From positions 620,001 to 684,000 of the forward strand of contig WBMW01005106.1 of NCBI GenBank assembly GCA_013396635.1: a stretch of DNA of 64,000 bases. The letters are read 5' to 3'. Each line of letters begins with the position of its first letter. Position 1 is the first letter of the stretch. Under the pieces are notes generated by a model. That model ran no database searches, was not told the DNA's origin, and saw only the letters and a program-made list of their open reading frames with translations. Below, one piece after another: positions 10,848-25,800 of the stretch. This DNA comes from Penelope pileata (Eukaryota; Chordata; Aves; Galliformes; Cracidae). The position numbers and the translations under genes are program-made.

Positions 10848-13800
10848 GTGAGTACGCGGCGGGTGGCGGCACCGGGACTGTCCCTGCGCTGCCCCCGAGC
10901 TGGGGCTGCCCCTCTCCCGGCCCCGTTCGGCATAGGACGTTCCCGTGGGGGGGGTGGGAGAGGGGACGTGGCGGTGGAGGGCTCGGGAGAGGCTGCTCGA
11001 TGGGCGCTCTCCAGAAGAGGCCTCGCTGTCGGCTCTCACAGCACCGTTGGGCAGCGCGGGGTGGGGAAGGGCAGCGCTCGCCTCGTGCCCCTTCCTTGGA
11101 GAACCGAGGGGAGCGGGCAGGGGAACGGGCTGTGCTGTCCTTGCTGGTTGGTCTCGTTGGTCTTTTGCTGGGGCAGCGCTCCCCCGTTCCGTAGAGGAGA
11201 TGCAGGAGTTTCAAGAAGGAATAGTTGGTCAGTTTTCTTATTTCTTTCGCGGGTAGTCTACTGGGGGGGAAAGAAATTGTTTCCATCGTTTTTGTAACTG
11301 TTTCACATGTTCTTCTCTACAAAATGAGTGCTTAACGGACTAATCTCTCTCTGTAAGGGTGCTTTTAGTCTTATCCTTTCTAGTCCATCCCCTTCACTGG
11401 GGAAGGTGGGCCTGAGAGGGCTTCTTTAGACTTTCAGTACCTGATCTTAACATCCCATACAGCTTCGCTTAAAATTAGATCAAAACTGGGAAGCCTTGAA
11501 AGGTTTTCTCTTGATTCTGTTCCACCCAGGTGGTTGTGAAGAGAGTGAGGAGCACTGAAGTTCATATAATTGTGTCTTCCATTAAGCTCTAAGGTCACAG
11601 GACTAAGGATGCACAGCACTTGAACACTTGCCTGTATCACATCTAGGCCTTTTAAAGATCTGTCCTCCCCCATCTGTGAAGAAAGATACTGGAGAGACCT
11701 GTGGATGTGCCTCCTGTATAAATGCTTTGTCCTTCCCTCCCACCCACGTATGTGAGGAGGTTGGGTCTGCGTGTGCCTTGAATTTTTGCCCCCTGAGTCT
11801 TCACTATGTCCAAATGACAAGACCACTAGTGCTAGGATACTGTAGTTATCTCTTTTTTCCACCAAAGCATGTCTGACTTGAAGGCTAAAGGAACTCTTGA
11901 TCTGTGACTACCTGAGATGTGGACTTTTCTTAGGGTATCTGTGGAACAGCTGCCTCAGTTTATTGCTGGTATTCCCTCTTTGACTTCATCACTTGCCTGG
12001 AGACCATATAGTAACTGAGTGGTTTTAGGTGTGTAGCTTTTTGATTTGTTTTTTTTTTGGTCAGCTCAGGATATCAGAAGGCTGAGGAAATCCTTGGGCT
12101 CTAAGTAACTTCAGTCTCAGGTAGAGAAAGCACCTTGTCATGTTGCTTATCTATGAAGTCATGATGTTACTGCATTTCACATAATGGAAGGGAGAGTATG
12201 TGACAAAACCTCTGTTAGGTTTTGCTTGGATTAGTACAAATAGTACAGCTTCAGGAATAGGGCATTTAGCAACTGAATTATGTCACCATGTAAGCCTTAT
12301 GAACAGGGCTATCACGCTGACTGGTCTGCTGCTCCTCGGGGTGATGGGTGTGTTTATTCAGGGATGGTGTTCTGAACACATTTGCTGGCTGACATCCTAA
12401 TCAAGACCTACAGAATACAGTTGTAGAAAGGTGCTTGATGTGCTTTGGACTCCATCTGACAGCTCTGGTAGCTGCTGGATGGGAGGGCTGTTTCTTTATT
12501 TCCCCAGTCTGCTCTGCACTGAGAAAAGTCCCAGTTCCTGCCTCTGTCTCAGAATTCTTTTATCAGAGTAATGTCAACTTGTGTTCCGTTAGTTTCACTA
12601 CTACTGCTTCTTTTTCGAACAGCAAAAATAGATCCTGACTGCATCAAGCTTTGTGTGCTGCCCCTAGTAGGTTTGTCGGGAGTCTCTGCTCCTGGCATCA
12701 GGAAATGACACAGTTCCATATTTTGAACATTTTCTTTGTTCATACTGTTTATGGTTGCAGGTTTAAAAATGAATGCTTTTTGTAGAAGCTGTGATTCCAG
12801 ACCTACGTCAGAGTTATACACATTTTCCTTCTTAAATAGTTTAATTCCTTTAACTACTAAATACATCCCAAATGCTGACCTCTCACTGTGACAGTTAATA
12901 CAGCAGTCTCCCATGGGCAGCAGCATCCTTCTTGAATACTTTTTAAATACTTTTAAACATTTTTAAAGCTTAGTTTGCTAAAGGCTGTCTCTAGCTGTTA
13001 GACAGGTTGATGAGCTGAGTTTTCTAGGACTCTCCTAGAATTAACTTTTGGTTTTGTAGCGTTTTCTGTGGTTGGAGCATATTCTTCTTAATGTGGTATA
13101 TGTATAAATAGTTTTATACAGACTTCAAAGTCTGTGACTGTCCTGTTTCTGCAACATTCTTGTTTAAGCTTGAGCCATCATGAACACATTTAAGTAGCAC
13201 AGCCTTGCACTAAGCCATAAAATTGGGGGAAATGCAAAATAAGTACCTGTACATGAGCTCATTCCTATTCTTATTTATCTTGTTTTGCTTTCTGTATTTG
13301 TATATTCTGTCTGTATTTTCCTCCGTGGGCACTGCCTTAACTAAAGAATGTTAAAAGACATCCTTAGCCCGTAACGATAAAAATATAATCTACTCCAAAG
13401 CACATTCCTTTTTTCCAATTATGGGTTTAGTTGCTTTTTTGGTTTGAGGGAAGAAAAATCTGAATTTACAAGTGGACTTGGCCTATGATAGGTAGCGTGG
13501 ATCATCTTACCATCCTATTCCTGCACTGTGGATATGCTGCTGTTTGGAGGGCTCGTCTTGTAACTGGGATAAAGACTCTGTTTTGTAATCTGGGTGCTGC
13601 TTTTGTAACCATGGATTACTTGTTTCATAGTAATCAGGTTTAATATTCTTGAAACCTCTCCAAGTATAGTTCATTACATTTATTTCACAGCAAACCTAGT
13701 TTAACTAGGACTTTGTCCCAGTTTTCACACAGTTCCGAGCAACGATAGCTCAAAACTAGTTTGTGGGTTTCATTTGCACACTGAGTTTTGTACAGCACTT

Positions 13801-16800
13801 TCTTTCATGTCCAGTTATTGTCTGCTGTACTCAGTGCTGTATAGAGATAAGAACAAGTGCTTTAGGTTGAATGTAAATGGTGCTGAAAAACTTGTTGCCA
13901 GATTCCACCTTTATTTTTACAATTCTAGTGTTGGAGTGGGGAGAGCTGTGTGTGTATGTGCTGGACAATTAATATTAGGAAAACCAGAGGCTAACAAGGA
14001 GGTCTCATTAAGTCCCTTCACTGAAACCTCTCACAGTGATGTCACGGTGGCATAAAAATGTTTGTGTACCTGTGCAAGTTTGTAAGCACACTCAGAAAAG
14101 ACCAGCTTTGATGTGAAACGTTGTTAGGGTTGTTTTGGTGTGTATGGCATAGTAGCCCTGTCTGCTCGTAGCTGATGGAGTAGTGCTCTTTAAAGGAGAA
14201 TGTGGATGGGTGGCTTGGAAGGAAGTTGCAATGCTGTAATTATCCATTCTTAACAGGAAATCTCCCTATAGTTATGCCAGAGTGTGACTTCCTTGACTAC
14301 TTCTGGTGAAGAAAATCAGGATTTTTCAGGAAGACAGTAAACTAACACTCAACCCTGTGTTGTGTAGGTGTTTCTGAGAAACTTTATACGTGGAAGTGAA
14401 CGTAATGAAACTGGTTGGGAGCTCATTTCCCAAGTCCCTCGTGTCAGCTGTTCTGGTTTTGCTTAGGGGCTGCTACTAGAGCAATACCAAAACTCCAGCT
14501 GAAGACTGCTTTGTGCTTCTGCTCCCAAATGACAGGGTCAGCAGAGGGGATCTTGTAGAACCGAAGGGCAGGGATCACTGCTTTTCCCTGTATCTCACAG
14601 GCGATTTGTAGTAAAGCTGGGACAATCCATGTTTTAATGCTCATCTGCCTTTGAATACTGAATCATAGCTGAGTGATTTCAGTGGTGCTGTGAGTTAACT
14701 CCCGGGTTCTCCAAACACTGCTGTGTTCTGCAGCAGGAATAGGTTATCCATGTTCCTTGTATGGCGTTGTGAAGCTTTCCCAGATCCCTGTTTTAAAATT
14801 TTTTTTGGTCAGGGTTACCTGTTGTTTCTCATGACTTTGCTTCCCGTTTTATTTCTGACTTAAATTTCTAGAGGCACTCCATGGTTATTTTTGCTTAGAA
14901 CTGTTCTGTGTAACCATAATTATTCCAAATGCAGATAATTACATCATTACAACTTTCCTTTGAAGTATTTCTTTTTCTCTAAGTTCTTCCATGACTCCTT
15001 TAGGATTTCTTCCTTAGCCAACTTTCCCAAACTTTTTACTGGAATTCCTTGGCAATATTTGTTTGTGCCTTTTAGCAGAGCACAAGAACTATCATACTCC
15101 TGGAGACTGCCAGAGGGCCGATTTTCTACCACAGCTGCTAATTTGCAGAAAGAATAGCCATTTAGTTCTGCAGCTGTTGTTTTACTTTACTTAGCCTGAA
15201 GCAGTATTCTACTTCAGATGAGGTAAGAGGCAGGAACTAAGGAGGAGAGGCTGCAGGACACCTGCAATCAGCTTAAGGTGAGTCTTCATGCTGCCATTGT
15301 TTGGCATTGGCTGTGGTTATTCAGGTGTCACCTAACTTTGGGCTATTGCTCTTACTATGATTTTTATTGGTGCAGTCATCTCTCACATCTTCTAAAAGTG
15401 ATGCTCAGAAAAGACATTCTTCTGCAGTTCAGACTGGGACCTAATGATCTTTTTCAGTCTTTACTTTGTATTTTTAAGATGAGTTTTCAGTCCCTAGATA
15501 TGAAAGTCTGAAGCTGTTCTTGGTGACAAAAAGTTCGCAAAGTAACACTGCTTTGCATAATAATACAAGAGGTGGCTTATCCAACCTGGAATTTAAAGCT
15601 TCCTTCTTTCTGTTGGGGTTTTTTTGTGTGTGTGTTTTCTCCTTTGTACTTTGCCTTATGTAAAGCATATGATCACTAAACTACAGTAGCAAATGATGAT
15701 GGTAGAATGCTGGGAAAGTTCACTTATGAAATGTTACCGACATCTTGCTCTTCCTGGAAAATGCCACATTTTCCAAAACAGAGACATGTTTTGTGTTGGA
15801 AATCTCAATATTTTTTAACAGCTCCCTTAAGTTTTTTGCTATCTTTAAAGCATTTTCACTCTTTAACACTCAAACGTCGGTTACTTTTTCAAAAATAGCC
15901 CAGTTACTGTGGATCAGATATGTGCACTCTTATTTTTGGTAAGCCTTGCTGACCCTAAAGTATTTTAGAAGAAATCAGGTGAATGTAGTACATGACTTGT
16001 TTACAGAGTCTTGAAGTCCTGTAGTGAGACAATCATTAAACGTTTACAAATAGTTTGTAATTCAAATTTAAAGCAATAATCTCAAGTACATGCTCTTCTG
16101 AGAGTCTCAGCTCTAGCAGTGAAAACTTTACAGAAGTTCTTTGACAAAACCTAATTTTGTCAAAAAACCTGTGTCCATCAGTGTGTGAGTTTAACCTCTC
16201 AGGTTTCCTGCTGGTTGAAGTATTAACCTTAACAGTACTTGTAATTTGGAGAAGAATGTTATCTTGCAGAAGTTTAGGTAGGAGAGATTTTATTGCTGAT
16301 TACATCTGCACTGGATTAGAAGTAAACAAGAACTGGCCAGAAAGCCGTGACCAAGCGGAAATGGAAGAAACTGATGTTGATATAAAATTGTTTTGATGTT
16401 TTTCTTGCTCTTCTAGAAGTTATGTTCATTATGAAATGTGATTCTGGTCAGGCAGGGTATGAACTTCTATTAACTGATGTACCCTTCTAAACTCAAAGCA
16501 GAAATACTGCTGCATTTCAACGGTTACCCTGAGCTTTACATTGGAGTTTATCCACTAGAGGCTAGTTCATAAACCTCAAAATGTTAATATATTCACTGTT
16601 CACTTTTGGTATTCTCATGTCTATCAGTGGCAAATCCAAGTTGTGAGTAATTTGTGACAAATCGGGTATTGAGATTTGAGAAATCAGGGAACTAAGCTGT
16701 ATTTAAGTGTCTGTGAAAATAACTTCATGGAGTTAAGCGCTTCATAATGACTTAACAAATGCGCTGGATTTTCAGATTGTGACTCAACATCCCTGTGCTA

Positions 16801-19800
16801 TTTTTCTAAAGGAGCTTTATTAAAGTAATACTTATCTGGATCATTTGCAGTATTAAACATGAGTAAATTAGGTTTTTCCCCCAAACCAGAAGTAGTAAAA
16901 ATGACAAAATCCATACCAAACGTTATTGTGGAATGTCAGCTCTTAGCATGAGGCATAAGTAGATGTACTGGAGAGAACAGAGGTGGCACAAGGGGGAGTC
17001 CTGTGGTTTTATTTTAATTCATGTCATTACATGCACATGGGATGTGTGTATATCTATCTATACATATATAAAATAATAATACAAACAGGTGGGGTTTGTA
17101 CCCATTCTGAGCTCTACTATGTAATTTCTTTGAGACTTCTGTGTTAATTTCCAAAGGAAGAGCTCTCCATGTCAAGCCCCTCTTTTTCCACTCATTATCC
17201 TTTAAAGACCCTTTTGAAATCCTCACTTCATCTTCTTTACTACTTCTTCTGAAGCAAGCAGTCCTTCAGTGACAGTGTCCCTGTGCTGTGGCAGCAGTGT
17301 CATTCTAGAAGCAGCAATTCTTCTGTTTATGTAGGAAGTGGTAAGTTTGTACTGGTTGAAACTGCTCTGGTATCTCACATATTTGCTCTAAATGTGATAC
17401 TTGCAGTAGCATGTAGCTCAGCTATTCCAGTTGCCAATTGTATACTATGACATCAACAGAGTATCTCTAGAGTTTGTATCCTTTGTCAGTTTTAATACTT
17501 TAGGATTCATTCTTTAAATTGTATTAACAAATGTTTCTGTGTCAAATGTTTAATATATTTTTTTCATGTTAATAGCTTTTAGAATTGTATTTAATCCAGT
17601 TTGGTATGAATTTCATTACCACTCTTAAAATTATTAATTGATTTCTTAAATAAAGCAAATAAAATCCCCAACCAAAAGCATTGATATTCAGGTGCACAGC
17701 ATAAGTTTCTGAAGATGCAATAGTAAACTGGATTGCAGGACCCAAAATGGATCAAGTACTGAGTTTTAAACTGAACTCCATTTAAAAATGGAAGTAAACA
17801 TGTTTAAAGATACGGTAGAATCATAGAACATCCCAAGTTGGAAGGGACACCCAAGGATCCAACCCTGGCTCCACACAGGACTACCCAAACCCTATATCTG
17901 AGAGTGGTGTCCAAATGCTCCTTGAGCTCTGGCTGCCCTGGGCAGCCTGTTCCATGCCCACCACCCTCTGGTGCAGAACTTTTCCCTAACCCCCACCTGC
18001 CCCTCCCCTGACACAGCTCCATGCCGTTCCCTCGGGCCCTGTCGCTGTCCCCAGAGAGCAGAGCTCAGCGCTGCCCCTCTGCTCCCTGTGAGGAGCTGTA
18101 GGCCTCCATGAGGCCTCCCCTCAGCCTCCTCTGCTCTGGGCTGAACAAACCAAGGGACTTCAGCTGCTCCTCATATACCTTGCCCTCCAGACACTTCCCC
18201 ATCTTTGTAACTCTCCTTTGGATGCTCTCTAACAGCTTTATGTCCTTCTTATATTGTGGCACCCAGACCTGTGCCCAGTGCTCGGGGTGAGGCCGTACCA
18301 GTGAGGAGTGGTTTAAGTTCTCTACACTCAAATCTGGCTGTAAATCCCCTCACAGAATCTTTGTGTTTATGATGTACTGATTATAGTAGTTTCTGCCAAA
18401 TCTGAAGATTGAGTGGCTATCAAACAGCTGTTTTCATGTTCCCTGATGTTAAGGGCTGCCTGTGACTTGCTTTGCTGTTGGCTATGTTTGAGTTCTTCTG
18501 GGATGGATAATGTGTGGCTGTAATGTGATATGACAGTTTCTGTACCTGTCTCTTGCTTCTCAGGTGTCTACTTTTTGTTTTGTGTTTAGTTTTATTATCT
18601 GGAGTGCTTTTCCTCCCTGTTTATGCTTATATTTGGAAATCCCTTCAGCATTTCACCTGCATTTGTTTCCAGCTGTACTTGGCTTATTTCACTGATATTG
18701 CTGCTCCTGCTGACAAATGGGATGATGATTAATTGGAAATGGGGTCATACTGGAGGTTGAATTTGATTTTATCCTCTTCCTCTACTCCCTCAACTGCATT
18801 GCCATAATAATTGCAACCACCATTGCAACCTATTTCAAACTTTGAGTTTTTCTGATCTGCACATGTGTATTCCTGACCTGACCTCATTTTTGATGTAAAA
18901 TGTTAAAAGTTGCTTAAACTCTTCTTGGTTTGGTAGCTTAAACACCACAGCAGCAGTGTAAGTTGATTGTCTGTCTATTTTTCTATTTGCCAGAAACCAT
19001 TGGTATTAATAATTAAGCAGACATAACGTTATGACAAGCTTAAAATCTTTCCTTGAAAAATTGATAAATGAGGATTATTTGCTTGATGATAGCAACTTAA
19101 ATACAGCTGTAGTTCTAAAAGTAAGTCTTCATTTCTTTATGTAAAGCTAGCTTCGTTTAACATGGATTACTCATGAGATGCCAGTCCTTCCCTCTGATAA
19201 GGAGTTCTCACATTTAATATTCACCTGATGGTGATGTCAGTTTGTGTGTTTGAGGGATATTTTATGTGCAAATACTTATTCCTTATGAACTACAGCTAGT
19301 ACTGCTCAAGTCATAATAGTTTCAGTCAAACAGGGAAAAATGCTTTTCTAAATGATATCCTGATGTCCTCTTCTCCCAAAAGACAAGTTTGTTTACTGTT
19401 CAGAAACGCACTGGAATCCTTAGGTATCTTAATTTTAAATTAGATCTCAGGGTGACAGTTTGTGTCGCTTTGCTTTCATTGATACAGATATGTTCTAATT
19501 AGCAGGTTTTATTAAAATTACTCTATCTGAATTTGTTATCCTTCAATAAAATTTTGTCACTAGGCTGTCTTAAATTCAATGGGAGTTATTGCTCCCCAGA
19601 GCGCTTGCTTTTCAGTCAGGAGTGTCACTGTACAACACTGCAGGATAAAATCTGGAGCATCAAAAGTATGTGAGGTGGATTTTAATCACGGGAATGAAAG
19701 GGAAGCCAATGGAAGCCAAATATGACCACTTTTGCATGACTGGGCTGTAGTTATTTCTAACAAGGCTATGAAATGCATGGTAAGCTGCTGCTTTTGATTA

Positions 19801-22800
19801 GCTGTCTGGTGGAAAGGCTCAAGATGCACAACTGCCAGCTGTCAACTGTTTGAAGCACAGGGACTGGCACAGTGTGTTGTGCTGTGGGGAAAAATGATGG
19901 ACTGGGTACAGACCATCATTTAAATTCTTGATGGTTAATAGGGAGCTAGCTGAAACTTCCAGATCTGTTGAGCTGGCATGCTTTGCTGCAGCAGCAGCAT
20001 CATTAAGCTTATCAAATGTAAAGCTAACGCAGTTCCCTAGCAGAGTGCTTTGTGGTAAAAATATGGAATATGTGAAGTTTATTTCAGTGCTTAATTTGGC
20101 ACGCATGCAGATGGAAATCCAGGGAAGCTTTTGTGTTGGTTCTCAGATGCCAGGGAACAGCACGGTTAATTGAACTTGTGATGTTGGGAATTGTGTTGAG
20201 TTTGGAGCTCTTCGATTTCTAGGTGTTGATTTTTCTGTTTTGTTTTGTTGGTGTGTCGTTTTTTTTTCTTTTTTCTACTTTTTGTTTACACAAAGTTATT
20301 TTATGAGGAGATCTTCAGATTTAATTATCTGTAAGAAAAATCGAATGCATTTGAGGAGATGCTTTTGTCCTTTTTTAAAGAACTGTTAATGAGGAGCCTT
20401 TGTAGATAGGAATGTGTTCGGCCTCTTGGTATGTAGCAGGGCTGACACGAGGCATTATAACACCTAGTTTTACTGTAGCTCCATATTCTTTTTAGCTCTC
20501 TGAGGTTTTAACCAATAAATGACTTTTGCTTTGAAGCAGATGGAATGGAATAACTAGAGCTTGCATTACTGGAGCTTTTCTTCAGAAAACAGTTCTGTTT
20601 CAGAGATAGAATCTGGCTGAAGTCATCTTTCCTTTTACTGAGGACCAAAAGGCAGATGATATTTACTTCTACTCTTGGCTTTAGTTTATCTTAGAGGCTG
20701 TTCATGACAGGGACATGTCTTTGTGCACAGTAAATACAGAAATTCCCCTCTGGATGCTGTGGGGTACAGAGGAATTCTTTCATTTTACAGCTTCCGTTAC
20801 TGGTCTAGTTTCAGACTGAAAGGGTTTGAAGCTCAAAATGTTTGCTCTAAAACTTTGTGAAACTTGATAAGCACATCACTGCTAATAAAGTGTTCCTGAA
20901 AGATCCCTAAAGCTGGGGGGTGAGCGGGAGAGCTGGTCTGGATATATGAAGCCCAAACACAACAGCATTACGGTAACAGGGTGGGTTCCCCTTTGCAGTA
21001 GCTGTTAGAAGTCAGTAAAGCTTAATGCACAGTGCTAGAAAAACACAGCTTCACTTCCACTCTCCTTGCTCAGTGAAGACTATTTCTGCTCCACTCTGAC
21101 CTATGTCACGTTGTATTTTGTGATTTTATTCTGAACAGCTTTGCTGTGGGCTGTAAAGGATGATGCTGACCAGTTAGCTGCTGCTGTGTCCCTGTGGAAG
21201 GGTGCTGCTTCAATGTGCATCGAAGCCGAGCTGAGAGGAGTTTTGTTTGTTCAGGGAGCTCCAAGTACCTCATGGGAGGTGTTAGTCTAAATTGAAGAAG
21301 AAAGTAAAAGCTAAATTAAGCAGGCATTTCTAACATTTCTATTAATAGTGTGGAGCATTTTAGCTCTTCCTTTACTTGACTGTCTGTCTTCATAGTTGGG
21401 CTGGATGCTTAAAGTACATGAGTTTCAGCTGAAATGGTTTTATGAAGATGTGTGTGTTTTGATTGGAGAGAGATTTTTTTTTTTTGAAAAAATTTTTCTG
21501 TTGAGCTCCTGTACTCTGTCCATGCAGTTTGTTAACAGCTCATGTCAAAAAAACCAATCCTGTGTTGTCCAAGAATGAAGGCATGAATGGGTCTGTCAAT
21601 GAGAAATCTCATTAAATGAGTTCACCTTCTTTATGTGCGAAATGTGAAACAGATGCTTTGGAATTGGTGGAGCTTGTGTTAAAATGGCTGCAAGAAATAG
21701 TCTAGATTGGAGTATCTTGAATTTTAGTTGCTTAAATTTGATGATTTGGATACTATAGAGACTTTTAATCGATATTACTAGAATTTAGCACAAGTCACCA
21801 AATATGTCAACATAGAAGGAGCAGCTTTGCATTTTGATAGAATCATAGAATGGTTCAGGTTGGAAGGGACCTTAGAGATCATCTTGTTCCAACCCCCCTG
21901 CCATGGGCAGGGACACCTCCCACTAGACCAGGTTGCCCAAAGCCCCATCCAGCCTGGCTTTAGCATCTTTATCCTATTCCTTCTGGGAATACTGAAGATT
22001 AGTCACTTCTAGGAGTAGATATTCAGATGGAACCTCCTGTGTTCCAATTTGTGTCCATTGCTTCCTGTCCTGGCACTGGGCACTGCTGAGCCTGGCTCCA
22101 TCCTTGTTGCAGCCATCACGTCTTTGTGGGCACGGGTAAGACTTCCCTGAGCCTCCTGTTCTCCAGGCTGAACAGCCCCAGCTCTCTCAGCCTTTTCTCA
22201 TGTGAGAGGTGCCCCGGGCCCTTGATCATCTTGGGGGCCCCGTGTTGGACTCCCTCCAGTATATCTACATCTCTCTTGTACTGGGGAGCCCAGAACTGGA
22301 CACAGGACTCCAGGTGTGGCCTCACCAGTGCTGAGTAAAGCGGAGGATTCACCTCTTTTGACCTGCTGGTGATACTTTGCCTAATGCAGCCAAGAATACC
22401 ATCAGCCTTCTTAACAGAAGGGGCACACAGTTGTATGGGCTCATGTTCAGCTTGGTTTCCACCAGCATCCCCAGGTCCCCACCTGCAGAGCTGCTTTCCA
22501 GCTGGATGCCCCCAGCATGTGCTGGTGTCTGGGGCTGCTCCTTCCCAGGTACAGGATTCTGCAGTTCTCCTTGTTGATCTTCATGGGATTTTTGTCATCC
22601 CATCTCTCCAGCATGTTGAAGTCCTGCCCAGCATGGCCCTCTGGTGAGTCAGCCATTCTCCTCAGTTTTGTCATCAGCAAATTTTAGCTTGATGCTTGAG
22701 GAGCTTGGTGTTTGATTTTCATTAAATAGCAAATATTCAAAGTTTGATTATTAACAGCATTCCGTGTTCAAATTAAATCATTTGTCAGGAATTTTTCTCC

Positions 22801-25800
22801 TTTCAGAAAAAGACTAGTATAGTACGATCAGCAAATAATTGAAATTGCTTTCCTCCTTGGTCTTTCTTCCTCAGTCATCAACTGAGATTTGGTAATAAAA
22901 AACTCTGCAGCAAACTAAGCGTTTTTCCCTTTTTTTTTTTTTTTTTTTTCTTTTCTGGAAAGAGAAAACTACAGTTANGTCAGTGAGAGAGAACTCATGG
23001 TTAAAATATTGAGGATTGCTAGGTTGGAGTTGATGAGTTTCTTTTACAGAAACTTCCTCAATGAAAGTCCTGTATGAAACCTGTGCTTTGTGTTATTGCT
23101 TATTAGCAATGTGATTTTCTTGACTTCACTTTTTTTCCACTTCTTACCCTTTTACCACTTATGTGGTGTCTTCCACGTTTTTAAATAGTTTGAATCTTAT
23201 GTGTCAGACAATCTTTGCGTTTCATTGTATTTGGGCTGCTGGTACTTCCTATACTCAAATGAACCCAAATGACTTAAAACTATTTTATCATTTTTATAAC
23301 ATTTAGAGCCTGATTAGCCACTCTGTGTAGGTATATGGAAAGTAGTGCTTTTCTTATACAGAGCACTGCAGTACTTTTCATATGCAGAAGGGTACTGTTT
23401 ACTTCTTAACATTTCTTAAATGTTACTACTGTTACAACATCTTTTCAGTGTAGAACTTCAGAAGTGTGTGGTCTTGGTCGATATAATCTTTGATAGAGCT
23501 CCTTAAAGATGCCAAAACCTGCTTCTGAAGCACTGGAGCTCGATTTCGTAGCACACATGGACCGTCTTGAGTGCACATTAAGTTCGTGTGCCTCTTGTTG
23601 TTTCTATAACATTGGTTAAAAACATTATTTAACTGGTACTTTGCAGGGACAAAAGGACCTATAACAGATGGTGTTGCACCATTAGAATCTCTTGATAATG
23701 CATCTTATTTGGTGCAACAAACTGATGTGAACTCTTGACAAATGCAGATGTTTCCACAAAGCCATGGTGAAGGTTCTTTTTCTCCTAGTGATTAACCAGG
23801 CAGCCCCTTGTTGTAGGGGAAAGCTGTTAGAGGATGGCAACTGCCAAGACAGACGTCCTACCATGCATTTAAATATTTTCACAATTACGATGTACAGCTT
23901 TAATTGTATTGAATTTATTTTGCTGTGTAATTACTAGTTTGCTGAGGACATCAGGATGCCACTGCTTTGTGTTGTGCAGGCGTTACGCAGTCTGGGAGGC
24001 TGCACACCAGAGGATGTGTTCTGGCATGAGTGCTTGTGAGAAACTGGGAAGGTTTGAGAAGGTCTTTGAAATTGGAGAAGGTCATAGTCTGACCAAAGTG
24101 CTCTGCTGTATGGAGGTGGATGTATGCATCTTTATCTGCAGTTTCAGCACTGATGGAAGTAGGCAAATGCAGGGGCAGGGTTCCTTTCCCTCAAATCTGT
24201 TTCCTTACAGCTCTCAAAGGCATTTAGGTGAAATGTGGTATTCTGGTTCTGAATTAGATTCTGTTTAGAAGGAAATCCCATTTCCTAGGTCTGTTTTAAA
24301 AATGGGAGGAGACTTAGATATCCTAAACAACTTTATGAAAAGCTCAGATCAGATGGCTTTGTTTATTTCTCATCCTGGCTTTTGTCTAATTAAACTAATT
24401 AAGATGCAACGCTGCTGTACATTGAAAAAGAAAAAAAATTGAGTGACATGCGTACGATTAGTTCTTAAATAACAAACATCAGGAGAGTTTTCTGGCATAA
24501 AAATCTGTTCAATAAGATGTGATGGCAGGAAATCAGACTAGTATTCACATTGAGTGATGGTTTCCATTTTATTGTTCTAGAAAACAACGGTGCACCATCA
24601 CTACAAAACTGTTTTCTGATGCATCTTTCAGAACAGAGTGATGCAGAAGTTGACCTAAACACCTGAATTGCACCAAAGCCTACCCCAATTACAATTGTGC
24701 AAAGACTGTCTATACAGAAAATGCATACTTTAAATTCAGAAACTCCGCTGAAGGTATTTACTACTACAATATGTCTGCTTGAAGTCAGGCATGTTTTCTG
24801 TTTCCTTTCCAGTTGTGCATGATTAAGGAGGTCACAGATACTGAAGTACACCTTAGTTACTAAGGGCCTACCTTCTTACTGCAAAACCACTGCAGGGTTG
24901 AACACAGTGAGGATCTTTTGTTTGGCAGCATTTGCTGTTGACAAGAGGATTCGTCTCCTCCAAAAGTCTGAGCGACAGTGGTGCATCAGCAAGCTGCCAG
25001 GTGAGGTCATGTTGTCAGTGCTTTGCATGAGTCCGGGAGGGATTCCAGAGCAGTCTGCAAGGGTTGTTTCCTTACTGTTGGCAGCACAGCAGTGGCTTGT
25101 CCATGTGCTTCACAAGTTTTGTTTTTAATGCAGTTCAATCAACACAACTACTTATTGTGTGGAGGTGTAGTAGCTGTGGAATATTTACAGACTTATCGTC
25201 CTTTGCAGCAGAAGGAAAGGGATATAAGTGCATCCCATAAAAAAATTTACAATATTGGGTGCCATTCTGGTCAGGGAGAAATAACAGCATGAGAGCATGT
25301 TCAGTGTGTGCTTGGTAATGAAGAGACATGAGGGCTATCTAATAGCTTTGGCATCTCTCAGCCACCCATGAGCCATGCTGTGTGCCCTCTCTATGCACCT
25401 TAAGGTAAACTGTAAGACGTACTTGTATGTATGCAGGCTGTTTGCTTAAGGTAGCTTCCTGCTGTCAGTGGGAGAAAAGGAGTATTAAAGCTATACAGTT
25501 TTCAAAATCATTGCTCTTAAAGAAAATAGTAATGTTCCACCTAGTACAATTAATCGTGCTCCCATTCTACCACCGTATATAACTATCCATACCATGCTGT
25601 ATACTTAAATATTTGTTTCAGTATTAAATTTAATGGCTGTCCTTCACAACCAAAGCTTGCCCATCCAAAAGAGCTCTCCAGCCAGCAGCCCTAATATATT
25701 CTCAAATAGCACTGCTCATACAGGACACTTAAGGTATGTGCCTGCTTTCTAGCTAAGAACCTAAAGAAGTGAGTGCATCCTCAAGTGTTTGAAGTTCTGT

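Larger units (their letters stand above)
10430..11190 (+). promoter_or_regulatory. PICALM: PICALM CpG-island promoter and 5' UTR region
   Basis: Base composition changes abruptly from AT-rich to GC- and CpG-rich around 10430 and falls back after about 11190, surrounding exon 1. There is no TATA box just before the gap. The likely start site is within or just left of the gap, so it cannot be placed exactly. Confidence 0.75.

Noticed and set aside
10436..11297. Several long reading frames on both strands around the gap
   Set aside because: They are inflated by the run of N read as open codons and by GC-rich sequence. Only the frame that matches PICALM exon 1 is real.
24465..24851. 128-codon minus-strand frame in intron 1
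   Set aside because: The composition is low-information and cysteine-rich, and I see no domain or splice context, so it is probably chance.
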